A stretch of 64,000 nucleotides of DNA from Microbacterium maritypicum (GTDB lineage: Bacteria > Actinomycetota > Actinomycetes > Actinomycetales > Microbacteriaceae): the NCBI RefSeq assembly GCF_008868125.1, contig NZ_WAAQ01000002.1, positions 124,001 to 188,000 of the forward strand. Direction: 5' to 3'. Under the pieces are notes generated by a model. That model ran no database searches. It saw only the letters and a list, made by a program, of their open reading frames with translations, and was not told the DNA's origin. Positions 7,872-16,110 of the stretch are shown piece after piece. A program made the position numbers and the translations under genes. Position 1 is the first letter of the stretch. Each line of letters starts with the position of its first letter.

Positions 7872-8653
7872 GCGCGCACCGCCCTCGTCGCCGCGGACGC
7901 CGGACGGATCGGTATCTCGTGCTGGCGGGAGGTGAGCGCATCGATCATCGCGAGCCGACCGAGCAGCGGTTCGCCGGCACCGCTCAGGAGCTTGATCACC
8001 TCGCCCGCCAGCAGCCCGCCGACCTGCACACACAGGGCTCCGAGAACACCGACCTGAGCGCAGCTGGGCGGCTCACCCTCGGTGCCCAGAGGGAAGAGGT
8101 CGGCGAGCACCACCGGCTCCCCCTCCGGCGGGTCCGACCAGAACACCGTGGCCTGCGCATGCCACTCCTGCACGGCACCCCACACGAGGGGGAGTCCGAG
8201 CGCTTCGGCCGCCGCAGCCACATCGCGGCGGGTCGCGAACGAATCGCTCGTGTCGACCACCACATCGGCGCCGGCGAGCAGGCGTTCGGCGTTGACGGCG
8301 TCGAGGCGTTCGGGCACCTGGGTCACCACGGTCTGCGGAGCGAGGGCGGTGATGGCGCGCGCGGCGGATGCGGTCTTCAACGCTCCGATGTCCTCCACCC
8401 GGTGCGCCAGCTGGCGCTGCAGGTTGGTGAGCTCCACGATGTCGTCGTCGATCACCGTGATGGTGCCGATTCCCGCGGCGGCCAGGGCGAGCAGGACGGG
8501 GGAGCCGAGCCCTCCCGCGCCGATGATCGTGACATGCGCGGCGTTGAGGCGGCGCTGACCTTCTTCGCCGATGCCGGAGAGCACCGCGTGCCGGGCCGTG
8601 CGGACGAGTTCTTCGGGGTCCAGCGCGGCGACCGGGGCGACGAGGGGCTGCAT
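7868..8653 (-). CDS. moeB: MoeB/ThiF-type adenylyltransferase lacking the zinc cysteines
   Basis: A 261-residue E1-like enzyme expected to adenylylate the MoaD C-terminus. IIGAGGLGSPVLLALAAAG (about 41) binds ATP and ELTNLQRQ (about 75) carries the catalytic arginine. PSCAQVGVLGALC holds the usual active-site cysteine. The CxxC pair that normally precedes it (CYRCLFP in most homologues) reads VVLADLFP here, and no second CxxC occurs near the C-terminus, so the structural zinc site appears lost. There is no rhodanese domain. The ATG at 8653 lies 4 bp after the hydrolase stop, making this the second gene of the operon. Confidence 0.9.
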   Translation of the reverse strand: MQPLVAPVAALDPEELVRTARHAVLSGIGEEGQRRLNAAHVTIIGAGGLGSPVLLALAAAGIGTITVIDDDIVELTNLQRQLAHRVEDIGALKTASAARAITALAPQTVVTQVPERLDAVNAERLLAGADVVVDTSDSFATRRDVAAAAEALGLPLVWGAVQEWHAQATVFWSDPPEGEPVVLADLFPLGTEGEPPSCAQVGVLGALCVQVGGLLAGEVIKLLSGAGEPLLGRLAMIDALTSRQHEIPIRPASAATRAVRA

Positions 8654-8657
8654 GGGT

Positions 8658-9572
8658 TCAGCGTATGCCCCCGGTTCTGGCCTGGAGCGCATCGTCGACG
8701 ACCGCGAACACCTCGGGATCCCAGGTGAGCGCCCGCTCCCACGGCAGGCCGAAGGCGTCGGCGAAGAAGATGCTGTGCACGTCGTCGTCGAAGCTGTGAC
8801 GGACAGCGCGGGGGAGGACCTCGCTCGGCACGTCGTCCGCCCGAGCGCTCCGCTGCGACACGAGCCCGTCGTGCGGCCACAGCTGGAGCGGTTCGGACGC
8901 CGCGTGGAAGTGCCCGGCGCCGATCGCGGTGACGGCGATCGTGTCGAGCACTCCGACCTGGGTCGCATTCCACTCCCGCAGGAACCGGCGCGAGACCTGG
9001 TCGGCAGCGCCCTGCGAGTTCTCGGCGGCGTAGCTGTGCGATCTCTCCAGGATCTGGGCGGTCCCCTCGTCGCCGGCGGCGTCGTTCGCGGAGATCTCGC
9101 CGGTGAGCACATCGCCGAGCAGCGAACCCTCCCACGGGGTCCCGAGGGTGAGGAGTCGATGCACCGACGGTCCGGCCCCCTGCAGATGGCGGATCGCCGC
9201 GCGGGAGAACAGCCCGCCCATCGAGTGCGCGACGAGGTCGACGTCGGTGAAGCCGTGTTCCTCGCCGAGCCACCGCAGGAATGCGGCCAAGCGGGCACCG
9301 CCCTCGTCGATCCCGCCGACCGCGTTGACGGTCATCTCTGCGGGCAGCACGACGGGCGCATCAGCGAAACCCTGCCACCCGGCGTCTTCCCTGACCTCGC
9401 CGTCTCCGATGCGGGCGGGTGCGGTGAAGACCGCAGCGCCACGCTCGAGAAGATGAGCGCGAAGGGCGGTGAGCGTGTTGCCGGCGGCGAGGCCCGACCC
9501 GCTGGCGCGGTCGGGATCCGTGAACGGTGTCACTGCAGCACCGCCCGATACGAGAACGACAGCATCCGCCAT
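8658..9572 (-). CDS. Alpha/beta hydrolase with lipase-type nucleophile elbow
   Basis: 304 residues of an alpha/beta-hydrolase fold. VDLVAHSMGGLFSRAAIRHL gives the GxSxG-type elbow (AHSMGG, about 115), TLGTPWEGS is typical of triacylglycerol lipases and esterases, and HSFDDDVHSIFFAD near the C-terminus may supply acid and histidine. No signal peptide is evident. AAGGAAC precedes the ATG at 9572. The stop is 4 bp before the moeB start, so it is probably cotranscribed with the molybdenum cofactor genes, though no functional link is known. Confidence 0.85.
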   Translation of the reverse strand: MADAVVLVSGGAAVTPFTDPDRASGSGLAAGNTLTALRAHLLERGAAVFTAPARIGDGEVREDAGWQGFADAPVVLPAEMTVNAVGGIDEGGARLAAFLRWLGEEHGFTDVDLVAHSMGGLFSRAAIRHLQGAGPSVHRLLTLGTPWEGSLLGDVLTGEISANDAAGDEGTAQILERSHSYAAENSQGAADQVSRRFLREWNATQVGVLDTIAVTAIGAGHFHAASEPLQLWPHDGLVSQRSARADDVPSEVLPRAVRHSFDDDVHSIFFADAFGLPWERALTWDPEVFAVVDDALQARTGGIR

Positions 9573-9657
9573 GGTGTTCCTTCCGAAGACCTACGCGGTC
9601 AGGATAGGGCAGAACGCGGGTGCTCTGACGACGGTCGATCGGATCGCCCGTGTCGCC

Positions 9658-11055
9658 TCAGCGCGCGGCATCCGTCATCGAGCCGAGCTCGGACGGGTGG
9701 GTGAGTCGCCACCACTCGGACGGCGAGTCGATGCTGCCTTTGATCTGGACCCGGGCGGTGACGGTGTTCGGGCCCGCGGTCCAGGTGACGCTCCCCACGA
9801 CCGAGCCGTCCCGATAGGTCGGCGGAGTCTCGATGTCCATCGTCACGGTGATCGGCGTGTCCGACCAGGTGAAGATCGATGCCGCCTCTCCGATGACCAG
9901 TCGCGCGGTGTCGCCCCACGGCGTCGAGATCGTGCCGATCTCCTGTCCTGAGGTCGCTACCGGCACCTGGTGGAAACCGGCGCGGACGCTGTCCAGAGTG
10001 GCGATCACGCTGGCGTTCACCGACTCGCGCGAGGGTCCTCCGAGCACGACACCGGTCACCGCGAGAGGGTCGGTGGTGCCCACGACGAGGGTCGCGGTGT
10101 ACAGCAGGCTGTAGGTGCCCTCGCCGAGGCTGCCGGTCTTCAACCCCGTGATGCCGCTGGTTCCGAGAAGTCCGTTGGTGTTGTTGAGCGGGCCGGCGCC
10201 GGGGAGTGAGATCGATGGGGTCGCGACGATCTGAGCGATCACCGGATTCGCGGCGGCGAGCTTCCCGATCGCCAGGAGGTCGGCGGGCGTGCTCGTGTTG
10301 CGGGGGCTGATCCCCGTGGGCTCGGTGATCGTCGTGCCCGTCAGCCCATGGGCGGCGAGCCAGTTGCGCGTCGCGCCGAGGAACGCGCTTTGCGATCCGA
10401 AGATCCGGGATGACAGCGCCTCGGCGTAGTTGCTCGCCGAGGGGATCAGCATGGCGGCCAGGGCATCGCGCAGCGACATCGAGGTGCCGGTGGGCATGGG
10501 GGCGATGGTCGCCCCCATCACGTAGTACCTGTCGTAGAGGTCGTGATCGGATTTGTCGAACGTGATCGTCGGTCCGGGGTCTTCTGCGGAGGCGAGCGGG
10601 GAGGCCTCGAGGATGACCAACGCGGTGATGAGCTTCGTGATGCTCGCGATGGGGAGCGGCTCGCCGGTGCCGCTCGACGTCCAGATCCCACTCGCCGACT
10701 CGCCCAGGTAGGCGTCCGCGCCGGAGACGCTGATCGCCGATGCGCCGACCGGGGGCGTGGCGACCGCCGCCGCATCGACGGTCGGGGCCTGCGGTGTCTG
10801 TGTGGTGACAGTGGGCGCACCGACGGGAGCGGTGAGAGCCCACCCGACGTAGCCGCCGGTCGCGGCCAGCAACAGGACGACGCAGACCGCCGTGATGATG
10901 AGACCGCGGCGCCTGCGCCTTCGGCGGACTACCGGATCGACGAGATCACGAGGGGAGAGGAACTCCTGCTCGTGCGTCATCAGCTCGGCGAAGTCGGACA
11001 GGTCGTCCGCCGGTGGATTCGGTGCCGTCATGGTGATAGTCATCATGTCGGACAT
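9658..11055 (-). CDS. Membrane-anchored D-alanyl-D-alanine carboxypeptidase-like penicillin-binding protein
   Basis: 465 residues. A cytoplasmic N-terminus of about 50 residues ending in an Arg run precedes one membrane anchor (about 51-72); the catalytic domain is outside. SITK at 138-141 is the serine-lysine motif and LKTGS is the third motif. At the SxN motif the sequence reads PSASNYAE, so the usual Asn position is Ser and Asn follows one residue later. It should trim peptidoglycan stem peptides. The ATG at 11055 is the first of several (11046, 11043, 11031); no clear ribosome-binding site separates them. It lies inside the molybdenum block but is probably transcribed on its own. Confidence 0.85.
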   Translation of the reverse strand: MSDMMTITMTAPNPPADDLSDFAELMTHEQEFLSPRDLVDPVVRRRRRRRGLIITAVCVVLLLAATGGYVGWALTAPVGAPTVTTQTPQAPTVDAAAVATPPVGASAISVSGADAYLGESASGIWTSSGTGEPLPIASITKLITALVILEASPLASAEDPGPTITFDKSDHDLYDRYYVMGATIAPMPTGTSMSLRDALAAMLIPSASNYAEALSSRIFGSQSAFLGATRNWLAAHGLTGTTITEPTGISPRNTSTPADLLAIGKLAAANPVIAQIVATPSISLPGAGPLNNTNGLLGTSGITGLKTGSLGEGTYSLLYTATLVVGTTDPLAVTGVVLGGPSRESVNASVIATLDSVRAGFHQVPVATSGQEIGTISTPWGDTARLVIGEAASIFTWSDTPITVTMDIETPPTYRDGSVVGSVTWTAGPNTVTARVQIKGSIDSPSEWWRLTHPSELGSMTDAAR

Positions 11056-11141
11056 CCGACGCACGCGGTATCGGCCATTCGGGGGACACGGGGATCGCGG
11101 CGCTTGAGGGTGGGGTGTTCGGCCGCGCGGCGTCGTAGAAT

Positions 11142-11181
11142 CGGAGATTATCGGTAGATATCTCCGTATCTGCGGTAGATT
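11142..11181 (+). promoter_or_regulatory. Promoter and putative operator of the HTH-Mop regulator and modABC
   Basis: CGGAGAT (11142-11148) and ATCTCCG (11160-11166) form an inverted repeat. CGGTAGAT occurs twice, at 11152-11159 and 11173-11180, exactly 21 bp (two helical turns) apart. The TAGATT box at 11176-11181 is 6 nt before the ATG at 11188, so the message is probably leaderless. The AT-rich segment stands out in this GC-rich DNA. I infer that the regulator encoded just downstream binds here in a molybdate-dependent way. Confidence 0.6.
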
Positions 11182-11187
11182 CTCTTC

Positions 11188-11580
11188 ATGCAGACCTACC
11201 GGATCGCCCGTGCCGCGCAGCTGCTCGGGGTGAGCGACGACACGGTCCGTCGATGGATCGAGCAGGGTCTGCTGCCGGTCACCGATGCGGTTCCGGCCGA
11301 GATCCCCGGGGATGCCGTCGCGGCGCGAGCCGTCGCCCTCGCGGAGGAGGCGAAGAAGGCCGGAGACGTGCTCTCCAGCGCCCGCAACCGCTTCGTCGGC
11401 ATCGTCACCCGGGTGCAGGTCGACGGGTTGATGGCACAGATCGACATCCAATCCGGACCGCATCGGGTCGTCTCGCTGATCTCGTCCGAAGCGGTGCGCG
11501 AACTCCGGCTCGAGGTCGGTTCGCTCGCCACCGCATCCGTCAAGGCGACCCAGGTCGTCGTCGAGGTCCCGAAGGGCTGA
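11188..11580 (+). CDS. MerR/excisionase-type HTH plus Mop (TOBE) domain regulator, molybdate-responsive
   Basis: A 130-residue protein. Residues 1-45 form a helix-turn-helix of the excisionase/MerR type (AAQLLGVSDDTVRRWIEQGLL). Residues 62-128 are a single Mop/TOBE domain (SARNRFVGIVTRV, then SLISSEAVRELRLEVG and ASVKATQVVVEV), which binds molybdate or a pterin. It resembles a minimal ModE with one binding domain. It lies 1 bp before modA and very likely controls modABC and itself. Known proteins of this build occur beside mod genes in many actinobacteria. Confidence 0.88.
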   Translation: MQTYRIARAAQLLGVSDDTVRRWIEQGLLPVTDAVPAEIPGDAVAARAVALAEEAKKAGDVLSSARNRFVGIVTRVQVDGLMAQIDIQSGPHRVVSLISSEAVRELRLEVGSLATASVKATQVVVEVPKG

Positions 11581-11581
11581 C

Positions 11582-12358
11582 ATGAACCGCCCGTTCCGCC
11601 GTTCCGCGGTCGCCGTCCTCGCCGCCGTCGCGCTCGCCCTCACGGGCTGTGCGACCGCCGACGGGAGCACGGCGACACCGACGACGGCGGAGGGCGGCCT
11701 GAGCGGAGACCTCACGGTCTACGCCGCCGCCTCCCTCAGCGGGGCCTTCGACGCGATCGGAGAGGCCTTCACCGCCGAGAACCCGGGCGTGCGGTTCAGC
11801 CCCGTGTACGACGGCTCGTCGACCCTGGTCACGCAGATCCTCGAAGGCGCGCCGGCCGACGTGTTCGCATCCGCCGACGAGGCCAACATGGACAAGGCGA
11901 CCGATGCTGCGGTGGATCCTGCGTTGTTCGCCTCCAACACCCTCGTGATCGCCGTGCCGACCGGCAACCCGGGCGGGGTCGGGGCACTGGCCGATCTGGC
12001 CGACGTGACCACGGTGCTGTGCGCGCCGGAGGTGCCCTGCGGTGCGGCCTCCGCGAAGCTGCTCTCCACGGCGGGCGTGACGGTCGACGCCGCGAGTCTC
12101 GAGCAGAACGTGACGGCCGTGCTCACGAAGGTCGCCGCCTCCGAAGCCGACGCCGGACTCGTGTACGCCACCGACGTGATCGGTCGTGACGATGTCGAGG
12201 TGATCGTGCCCGACGGCGCCGACGAGGTCGTCAACCACTACCCGATCGCCGCGCTCTCCGACGCGCCGAACGTCGAGGCGGCCGAGGCGTTCGTGGCCTT
12301 CGTGCTGTCGGCGGAGGGTCAGAGGATCCTGGCGGACTTCGGCTTCGGAGCCCCGTGA
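11582..12358 (+). CDS. modA: Molybdate ABC transporter substrate-binding lipoprotein
   Basis: 258 residues. The signal peptide ends in a lipobox, ALTGC, so the mature protein should be lipid-anchored at Cys22. DLTVYAAASLSGAFDAIGEAF is the start of the ModA fold, with the Ser of AASLS expected to contact molybdate. PADVFASADEANMDKA and LVYATDVIG are further family blocks. It starts 1 bp after the regulator and its stop overlaps the modB GTG by four bases. Confidence 0.95.
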   Translation: MNRPFRRSAVAVLAAVALALTGCATADGSTATPTTAEGGLSGDLTVYAAASLSGAFDAIGEAFTAENPGVRFSPVYDGSSTLVTQILEGAPADVFASADEANMDKATDAAVDPALFASNTLVIAVPTGNPGGVGALADLADVTTVLCAPEVPCGAASAKLLSTAGVTVDAASLEQNVTAVLTKVAASEADAGLVYATDVIGRDDVEVIVPDGADEVVNHYPIAALSDAPNVEAAEAFVAFVLSAEGQRILADFGFGAP

Positions 12359-13143
12359 GCGCGGCACCTGCGCATGGATACGCTCCGCGCGCTCTCGCGG
12401 TTCCCGCCCTCGTCGGACTGGTCTTCCTGGTCCTGCCGCTCACCGCTCTCGTCGCGCGGGTGCAGTGGTCGACCTTCCTTGCGGATGTGACATCGCAGGC
12501 TGCGCTCTCGGCACTCCTGCTCTCGCTCGGCACCGGCCTCGTGGCCACCGTCGTGTGCATCATCGTGGGCGTGCCACTCGCGCTGTACATCGCCCGCTCC
12601 GGCCCTCGACTGGCAGCGGTGCTGCGCGCCGTCGTCACGGTGCCACTGGTGCTGCCGCCGATGGTGGGCGGTGTCGCGCTGCTGTACCTGTTCGGGCGTG
12701 CAGGGTGGCTCGGCGGACTCGGTCTGTCCTTCAGCACCCCGGCGGTGGTGCTGGCGCAGACGTTCGTCGCGCTGCCGTTCCTGGTGCTGGCCGTGGAGGG
12801 TGCCGTACGCACCTCGGGTGTGGACTACGAACGCACGGCGGCGGCGCTCGGAGCCGGCCGATGGACGATCCTGCGCCGCATCACCCTGCCGCTCGCGGCT
12901 CCGGGCATCGTCGCCGGCGTCGTGCTGTGCTTCGCGCGGGCCATCGGCGAGTTCGGGGCGACGGCGCTGTTCGCCGGAAATCGGCCTGGGGTCACGCAGA
13001 CCATGCCGCTGGCGATCTACACGGCGTTCAACGGAGCGGGAGTGTCGCAGGGCACGGCGGTCGCCCTCGCGCTGCTGCTGCTCGCCACCGCGATCGTCGT
13101 ACTGCTGCTGGTGCGCGGGTGGCGACCGGGGGTGACACGATGA
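12355..13143 (+). CDS. modB: Molybdate ABC transporter permease
   Basis: 262 residues with about six membrane helices. The cytoplasmic coupling loop ERTAAALGAGRWTILRR followed by ITLPLAAPGI matches the EAA motif of ABC importers, and ARAIGEFGATALFAGN is typical of ModB. The GTG at 12355 overlaps the modA stop (GTGA) and the modB stop overlaps the modC ATG, so all three genes are coupled. Confidence 0.95.
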   Translation: MSAAPAHGYAPRALAVPALVGLVFLVLPLTALVARVQWSTFLADVTSQAALSALLLSLGTGLVATVVCIIVGVPLALYIARSGPRLAAVLRAVVTVPLVLPPMVGGVALLYLFGRAGWLGGLGLSFSTPAVVLAQTFVALPFLVLAVEGAVRTSGVDYERTAAALGAGRWTILRRITLPLAAPGIVAGVVLCFARAIGEFGATALFAGNRPGVTQTMPLAIYTAFNGAGVSQGTAVALALLLLATAIVVLLLVRGWRPGVTR

Positions 13144-14219
13144 GTCCGTCGGAGCACCACGCCGGCGCAGCGCCGGGGCTGCGGGCGCAGGTGATCGTCG
13201 AACGCGAGCACTTCGCCGTCGAGGTCGCGGTGCAGGTCGCGGTCGGTGAGACCGTCGCCATCATGGGGCCCAGTGGTGCGGGCAAATCGACCCTGCTGCA
13301 GGCGCTCGCAGGGCTCGAGCCGCTGACTGCAGGGGAGATCGAGGTCGACGGACGCGTGGTCGACCGCGTCGCCGCTCCGCGCGTGCGGACCGCACCCATG
13401 AACCGGGGCATCGTGCTGCTCGGCCAGGATGCGCGGCTGTTCCCCCACCTGTCGGTGCGCGAGAACGTCGCCTTCGGCCCTCGCGCGGCAGGAGAGGACG
13501 CCCGCACCGCGCGAGACTCGGCCGATGAGTGGCTTGCACGCGTCGGACTCCCCGGAGCGGGGGATCGCATGCCGCGCGAGCTCTCCGGCGGCGAAGGGCA
13601 GCGCGTCGCGGTCGCCAGAGCGCTCGCCGCATCTCCGCGCGCGGTGCTGCTCGACGAACCGCTGGTGGCGCTCGATCCGGCGACGGCGGGCGACATCCGA
13701 CAGATGCTGCGCGATCAGCTCACCGGGATCACCACGCTCGCGGTCACGCACGACGCCGCGGACGCCGTCGCGCTGGCTGACCGTCTCGTGGTCATCGAGT
13801 CGGGGCGTGTCACGCAGACCGGACCCGTGCGCGACGTGCTGTCTGCGCCCGCCTCGGACTTCGTCGCCTCGATCGCGGGCGTCAATCGGCTGGTCGGCGT
13901 CGCGGCGGACGGCGGGTGGCGCAGCGGTCACCGGCGTCTCGCGAGCACGGATGCCGCCTCGCTCGCGCTCGCCGCGGTCGTGGGCTCGCCGCTCGCCGCA
14001 GTGTTCCGTCCCGAGCATGTGCAGGTCGTCGGTGATGCGGAATCGGATGCCTGGGAGACCGAGGTCACACGACTCGAATCCACGCTCGCCGGGGTGCGGG
14101 TGCAGACCCGGGCGTGCGCGGTCGACGTCTCGCTCGCCGAAGCGGACGGGCTCGCATCGGGGGATCAGGTCCGCCTGCGGATAGACCCCGAGCGCGTGCG
14201 CTTCGTTTCCGTGGTCTGA
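13140..14219 (+). CDS. modC: Molybdate ABC transporter ATP-binding protein
   Basis: 359 residues. Walker A GPSGAGKST (about 43-51), the signature LSGGEGQRVAVARAL (about 146) and Walker B AVLLDEPLVALD (about 169) are all present; the signature has GEG where most importers have GQ[RK]. VTHDAADAVALADR carries the switch histidine. The C-terminal 70 residues form one Mop/TOBE-like domain (VFRPEHVQVV onward), as in other ModC proteins, possibly for molybdate feedback. It is the last gene of the mod operon. Confidence 0.95.
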   Translation: MSPSEHHAGAAPGLRAQVIVEREHFAVEVAVQVAVGETVAIMGPSGAGKSTLLQALAGLEPLTAGEIEVDGRVVDRVAAPRVRTAPMNRGIVLLGQDARLFPHLSVRENVAFGPRAAGEDARTARDSADEWLARVGLPGAGDRMPRELSGGEGQRVAVARALAASPRAVLLDEPLVALDPATAGDIRQMLRDQLTGITTLAVTHDAADAVALADRLVVIESGRVTQTGPVRDVLSAPASDFVASIAGVNRLVGVAADGGWRSGHRRLASTDAASLALAAVVGSPLAAVFRPEHVQVVGDAESDAWETEVTRLESTLAGVRVQTRACAVDVSLAEADGLASGDQVRLRIDPERVRFVSVV

Positions 14220-14312
14220 GCAGCCCCGCGAAGGCCGTCGCAACGCTGACAATCTCCCGCTCGCCGTCGCCGAGGCGGCCCCGACCGGGTCTCGGCGGGT
14301 TAGTCTCGAACG

Positions 14313-15431
14313 ATGACGGGGAGCGGGGGGAGCGCCATGACGGCCGTGCCGGTCGTGATCGGTGTGCGCCCGCCGCACGCCGCATCGGCGCCGCAGGCGG
14401 CCGGCCACGAGGCCCCCGGTGGCGGTCTCGTCGACACGCATGGCCGTGTGCATCGTGATCTGCGCATCTCGCTCACCGACCGCTGCTCGCTGCGCTGCAC
14501 CTACTGCATGCCCGAGCAGGGGAACGAATGGCTCGCCCGCACGAGCATCCTCTCCACCGACGAGATCGTCGAGGTCGCCGAGGTGGCCGCCGCTCTCGGC
14601 ATCCGCACGTTCCGCCTCACCGGCGGCGAGCCGCTGCTGCGGAGCGACATCGTCGAGGTCGTGCGGCGCATCGCCCGCATCGAGGGGGAGGACGGCCCCG
14701 TCGAGGTCGCGATGACCACCAACGGCATCAGCCTCGCCCCGAAGCTCCCCGACCTGATCGATGCCGGGCTCACGCGCCTCAACATCAGCATCGACACGGT
14801 CGACCGTCAGCGCTTCGCCGATCTCACCCGGCGCGACCGACTCGACGACGTGTTCGAGGGCATCGCCGCGGCCGCGGCCTCGTCCCTCCGCCCTCTCAAG
14901 CTGAACGCGGTCGCCATGCGCGGCGTCAACGACGACGAGCTGGTCGACCTCGTGGAGTTCGCGATGAGGATGGGCGCGCAGCTGCGCTTCATCGAGCAGA
15001 TGCCGCTGGATGCCGGACACACCTGGGACCGAGCCTCGATGGTCACGCGCGAGGAGATCCTCGCATCCCTGGGCGAGCGTTGGCGTCTCGACCCGGTCGA
15101 GGGTCGTGGGGGAGCGCCGGCCGAGAAGTGGCGCATCGACGGCGGACCGCACGAGGTGGGTGTGATCGCCTCGGTCACCGCCCCGTTCTGCGGCGCCTGC
15201 GACCGTCTGCGCCTGACCGCCGACGGTCAGCTGCGCAACTGTCTGTTCTCGAACGTCGAGTACGACCTGGTCGACGTGCTGCGCGGGGAGTCGGCCTCTG
15301 CGGCGGGGGCCCGCTCCGACGGGATCGCCGCGATGCTGCGCTCCTGCGTGCACGGCAAGCTCCCGGGACACGCGATCAACGACCCCTCGTTCCTGCAACC
15401 GGCGCGCGGCATGAACGCGATCGGCGGCTGA
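14313..15431 (+). CDS. moaA: GTP 3',8-cyclase (radical SAM)
   Basis: 372 residues, slightly long because of a 30-residue N-terminal extension. DRCSLRCTYCMPEQG carries the CxxxCxxC motif for the SAM-binding 4Fe-4S cluster, and near the C-terminus CGACDRLRLTADGQLRNC binds the second cluster. The protein ends in Gly-Gly as MoaA requires. TAGTCT at 14301-14306 is 6 nt before the ATG at 14313, which suggests a leaderless message; the ATG at 14337 has a GGGGGGAG ribosome-binding site and is an alternative that removes eight residues. It has its own promoter, 93 bp after modC. Confidence 0.95.
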   Translation: MTGSGGSAMTAVPVVIGVRPPHAASAPQAAGHEAPGGGLVDTHGRVHRDLRISLTDRCSLRCTYCMPEQGNEWLARTSILSTDEIVEVAEVAAALGIRTFRLTGGEPLLRSDIVEVVRRIARIEGEDGPVEVAMTTNGISLAPKLPDLIDAGLTRLNISIDTVDRQRFADLTRRDRLDDVFEGIAAAAASSLRPLKLNAVAMRGVNDDELVDLVEFAMRMGAQLRFIEQMPLDAGHTWDRASMVTREEILASLGERWRLDPVEGRGGAPAEKWRIDGGPHEVGVIASVTAPFCGACDRLRLTADGQLRNCLFSNVEYDLVDVLRGESASAAGARSDGIAAMLRSCVHGKLPGHAINDPSFLQPARGMNAIGG

Positions 15432-15437
15432 GCCGGC

Positions 15438-16106
15438 GTGCGCATCGCCGACTCGCGTGCGGCCGTGCTGACGCGGCTGTGGGCTGAGATCGAGAGCCTT
15501 CGTCCTGAGAATCGCATCCTGGTGGCCCTGGACGGCTTCGACGGGGCAGGCAAATCGCACCTCTCCCGCGAACTCGCGGTTCACGCGCGGCGACGTTCGA
15601 GCAGACCTGTCGTCCGTGTGAGCATCGACGGATTCCACCGCCCGAAGGCGGAGCGCGTCGCCGCGGGTGCAGGTCCAGAAGGGTTCTACTCCGGTTCGTA
15701 CAGATACGATGCCTTCCACGCGTGCGTGGTCGACGGCCTGCGTGTGCACGGCTCGATCACACCGGGCGTCTGGGACGTCGATCGCGACGAAGCTGTCAAC
15801 CCCGCTCCGATAGCCGTTCCTCCGGCGGGGGTCGTGCTCGTCGACGGGATCTTTCTCCAGCGTCCCGAGCTTGCGAAGGTGTGGGACGCGACGGTCTGGG
15901 TCCACGCGCCCTTCGAGGTCAGCGTCCCCCGGGGCAACGCTCGATTCCCGGGGAACCATGACCCGGACCCGGAGGCTCCGTCGAACCGGAGATACGTCGG
16001 CGGTCAGCGGCTGTACCTCTCAGCGGCCCGGCCGCAGGAGCGGGCGACGTGGGTCTGGGACAACACGATCCTCGAGCAGCCGACGTATCGACGGAACGGG
16101 GGGTGA
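15438..16106 (+). CDS. Uridine kinase-like P-loop kinase
   Basis: 222 residues. ALDGFDGAGKSHLSREL (about 31) is the Walker A loop, RVSIDGFHRPKAER (about 61) the base-recognition segment typical of uridine and pantothenate-kinase relatives, and VVLVDGIFLQRPEL (about 132) a Walker B strand. It probably phosphorylates a nucleoside or another small alcohol; the real substrate is not clear from sequence. It starts 6 bp after moaA with a GTG and is followed 4 bp later by the next gene, so it may be cotranscribed with moaA. Confidence 0.8.
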   Translation: MRIADSRAAVLTRLWAEIESLRPENRILVALDGFDGAGKSHLSRELAVHARRRSSRPVVRVSIDGFHRPKAERVAAGAGPEGFYSGSYRYDAFHACVVDGLRVHGSITPGVWDVDRDEAVNPAPIAVPPAGVVLVDGIFLQRPELAKVWDATVWVHAPFEVSVPRGNARFPGNHDPDPEAPSNRRYVGGQRLYLSAARPQERATWVWDNTILEQPTYRRNGG

Positions 16107-16110
16107 ACGG

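Noticed and set aside
13017..15959. Uninterrupted minus-strand reading frame of 980 codons opposite modC, moaA and the kinase gene
   Set aside because: It lies wholly antisense to well-recognised genes, has Arg/His/Asp-rich low-complexity translation and no family motifs. Long antisense frames are expected at this GC content.
15438..16106. MobA or another cofactor gene directly after moaA
   Set aside because: The protein has a Walker A loop and the SIDGFH segment of uridine-kinase-like enzymes and lacks the nucleotidyltransferase motif of MobA. No mobA gene was found in the window.
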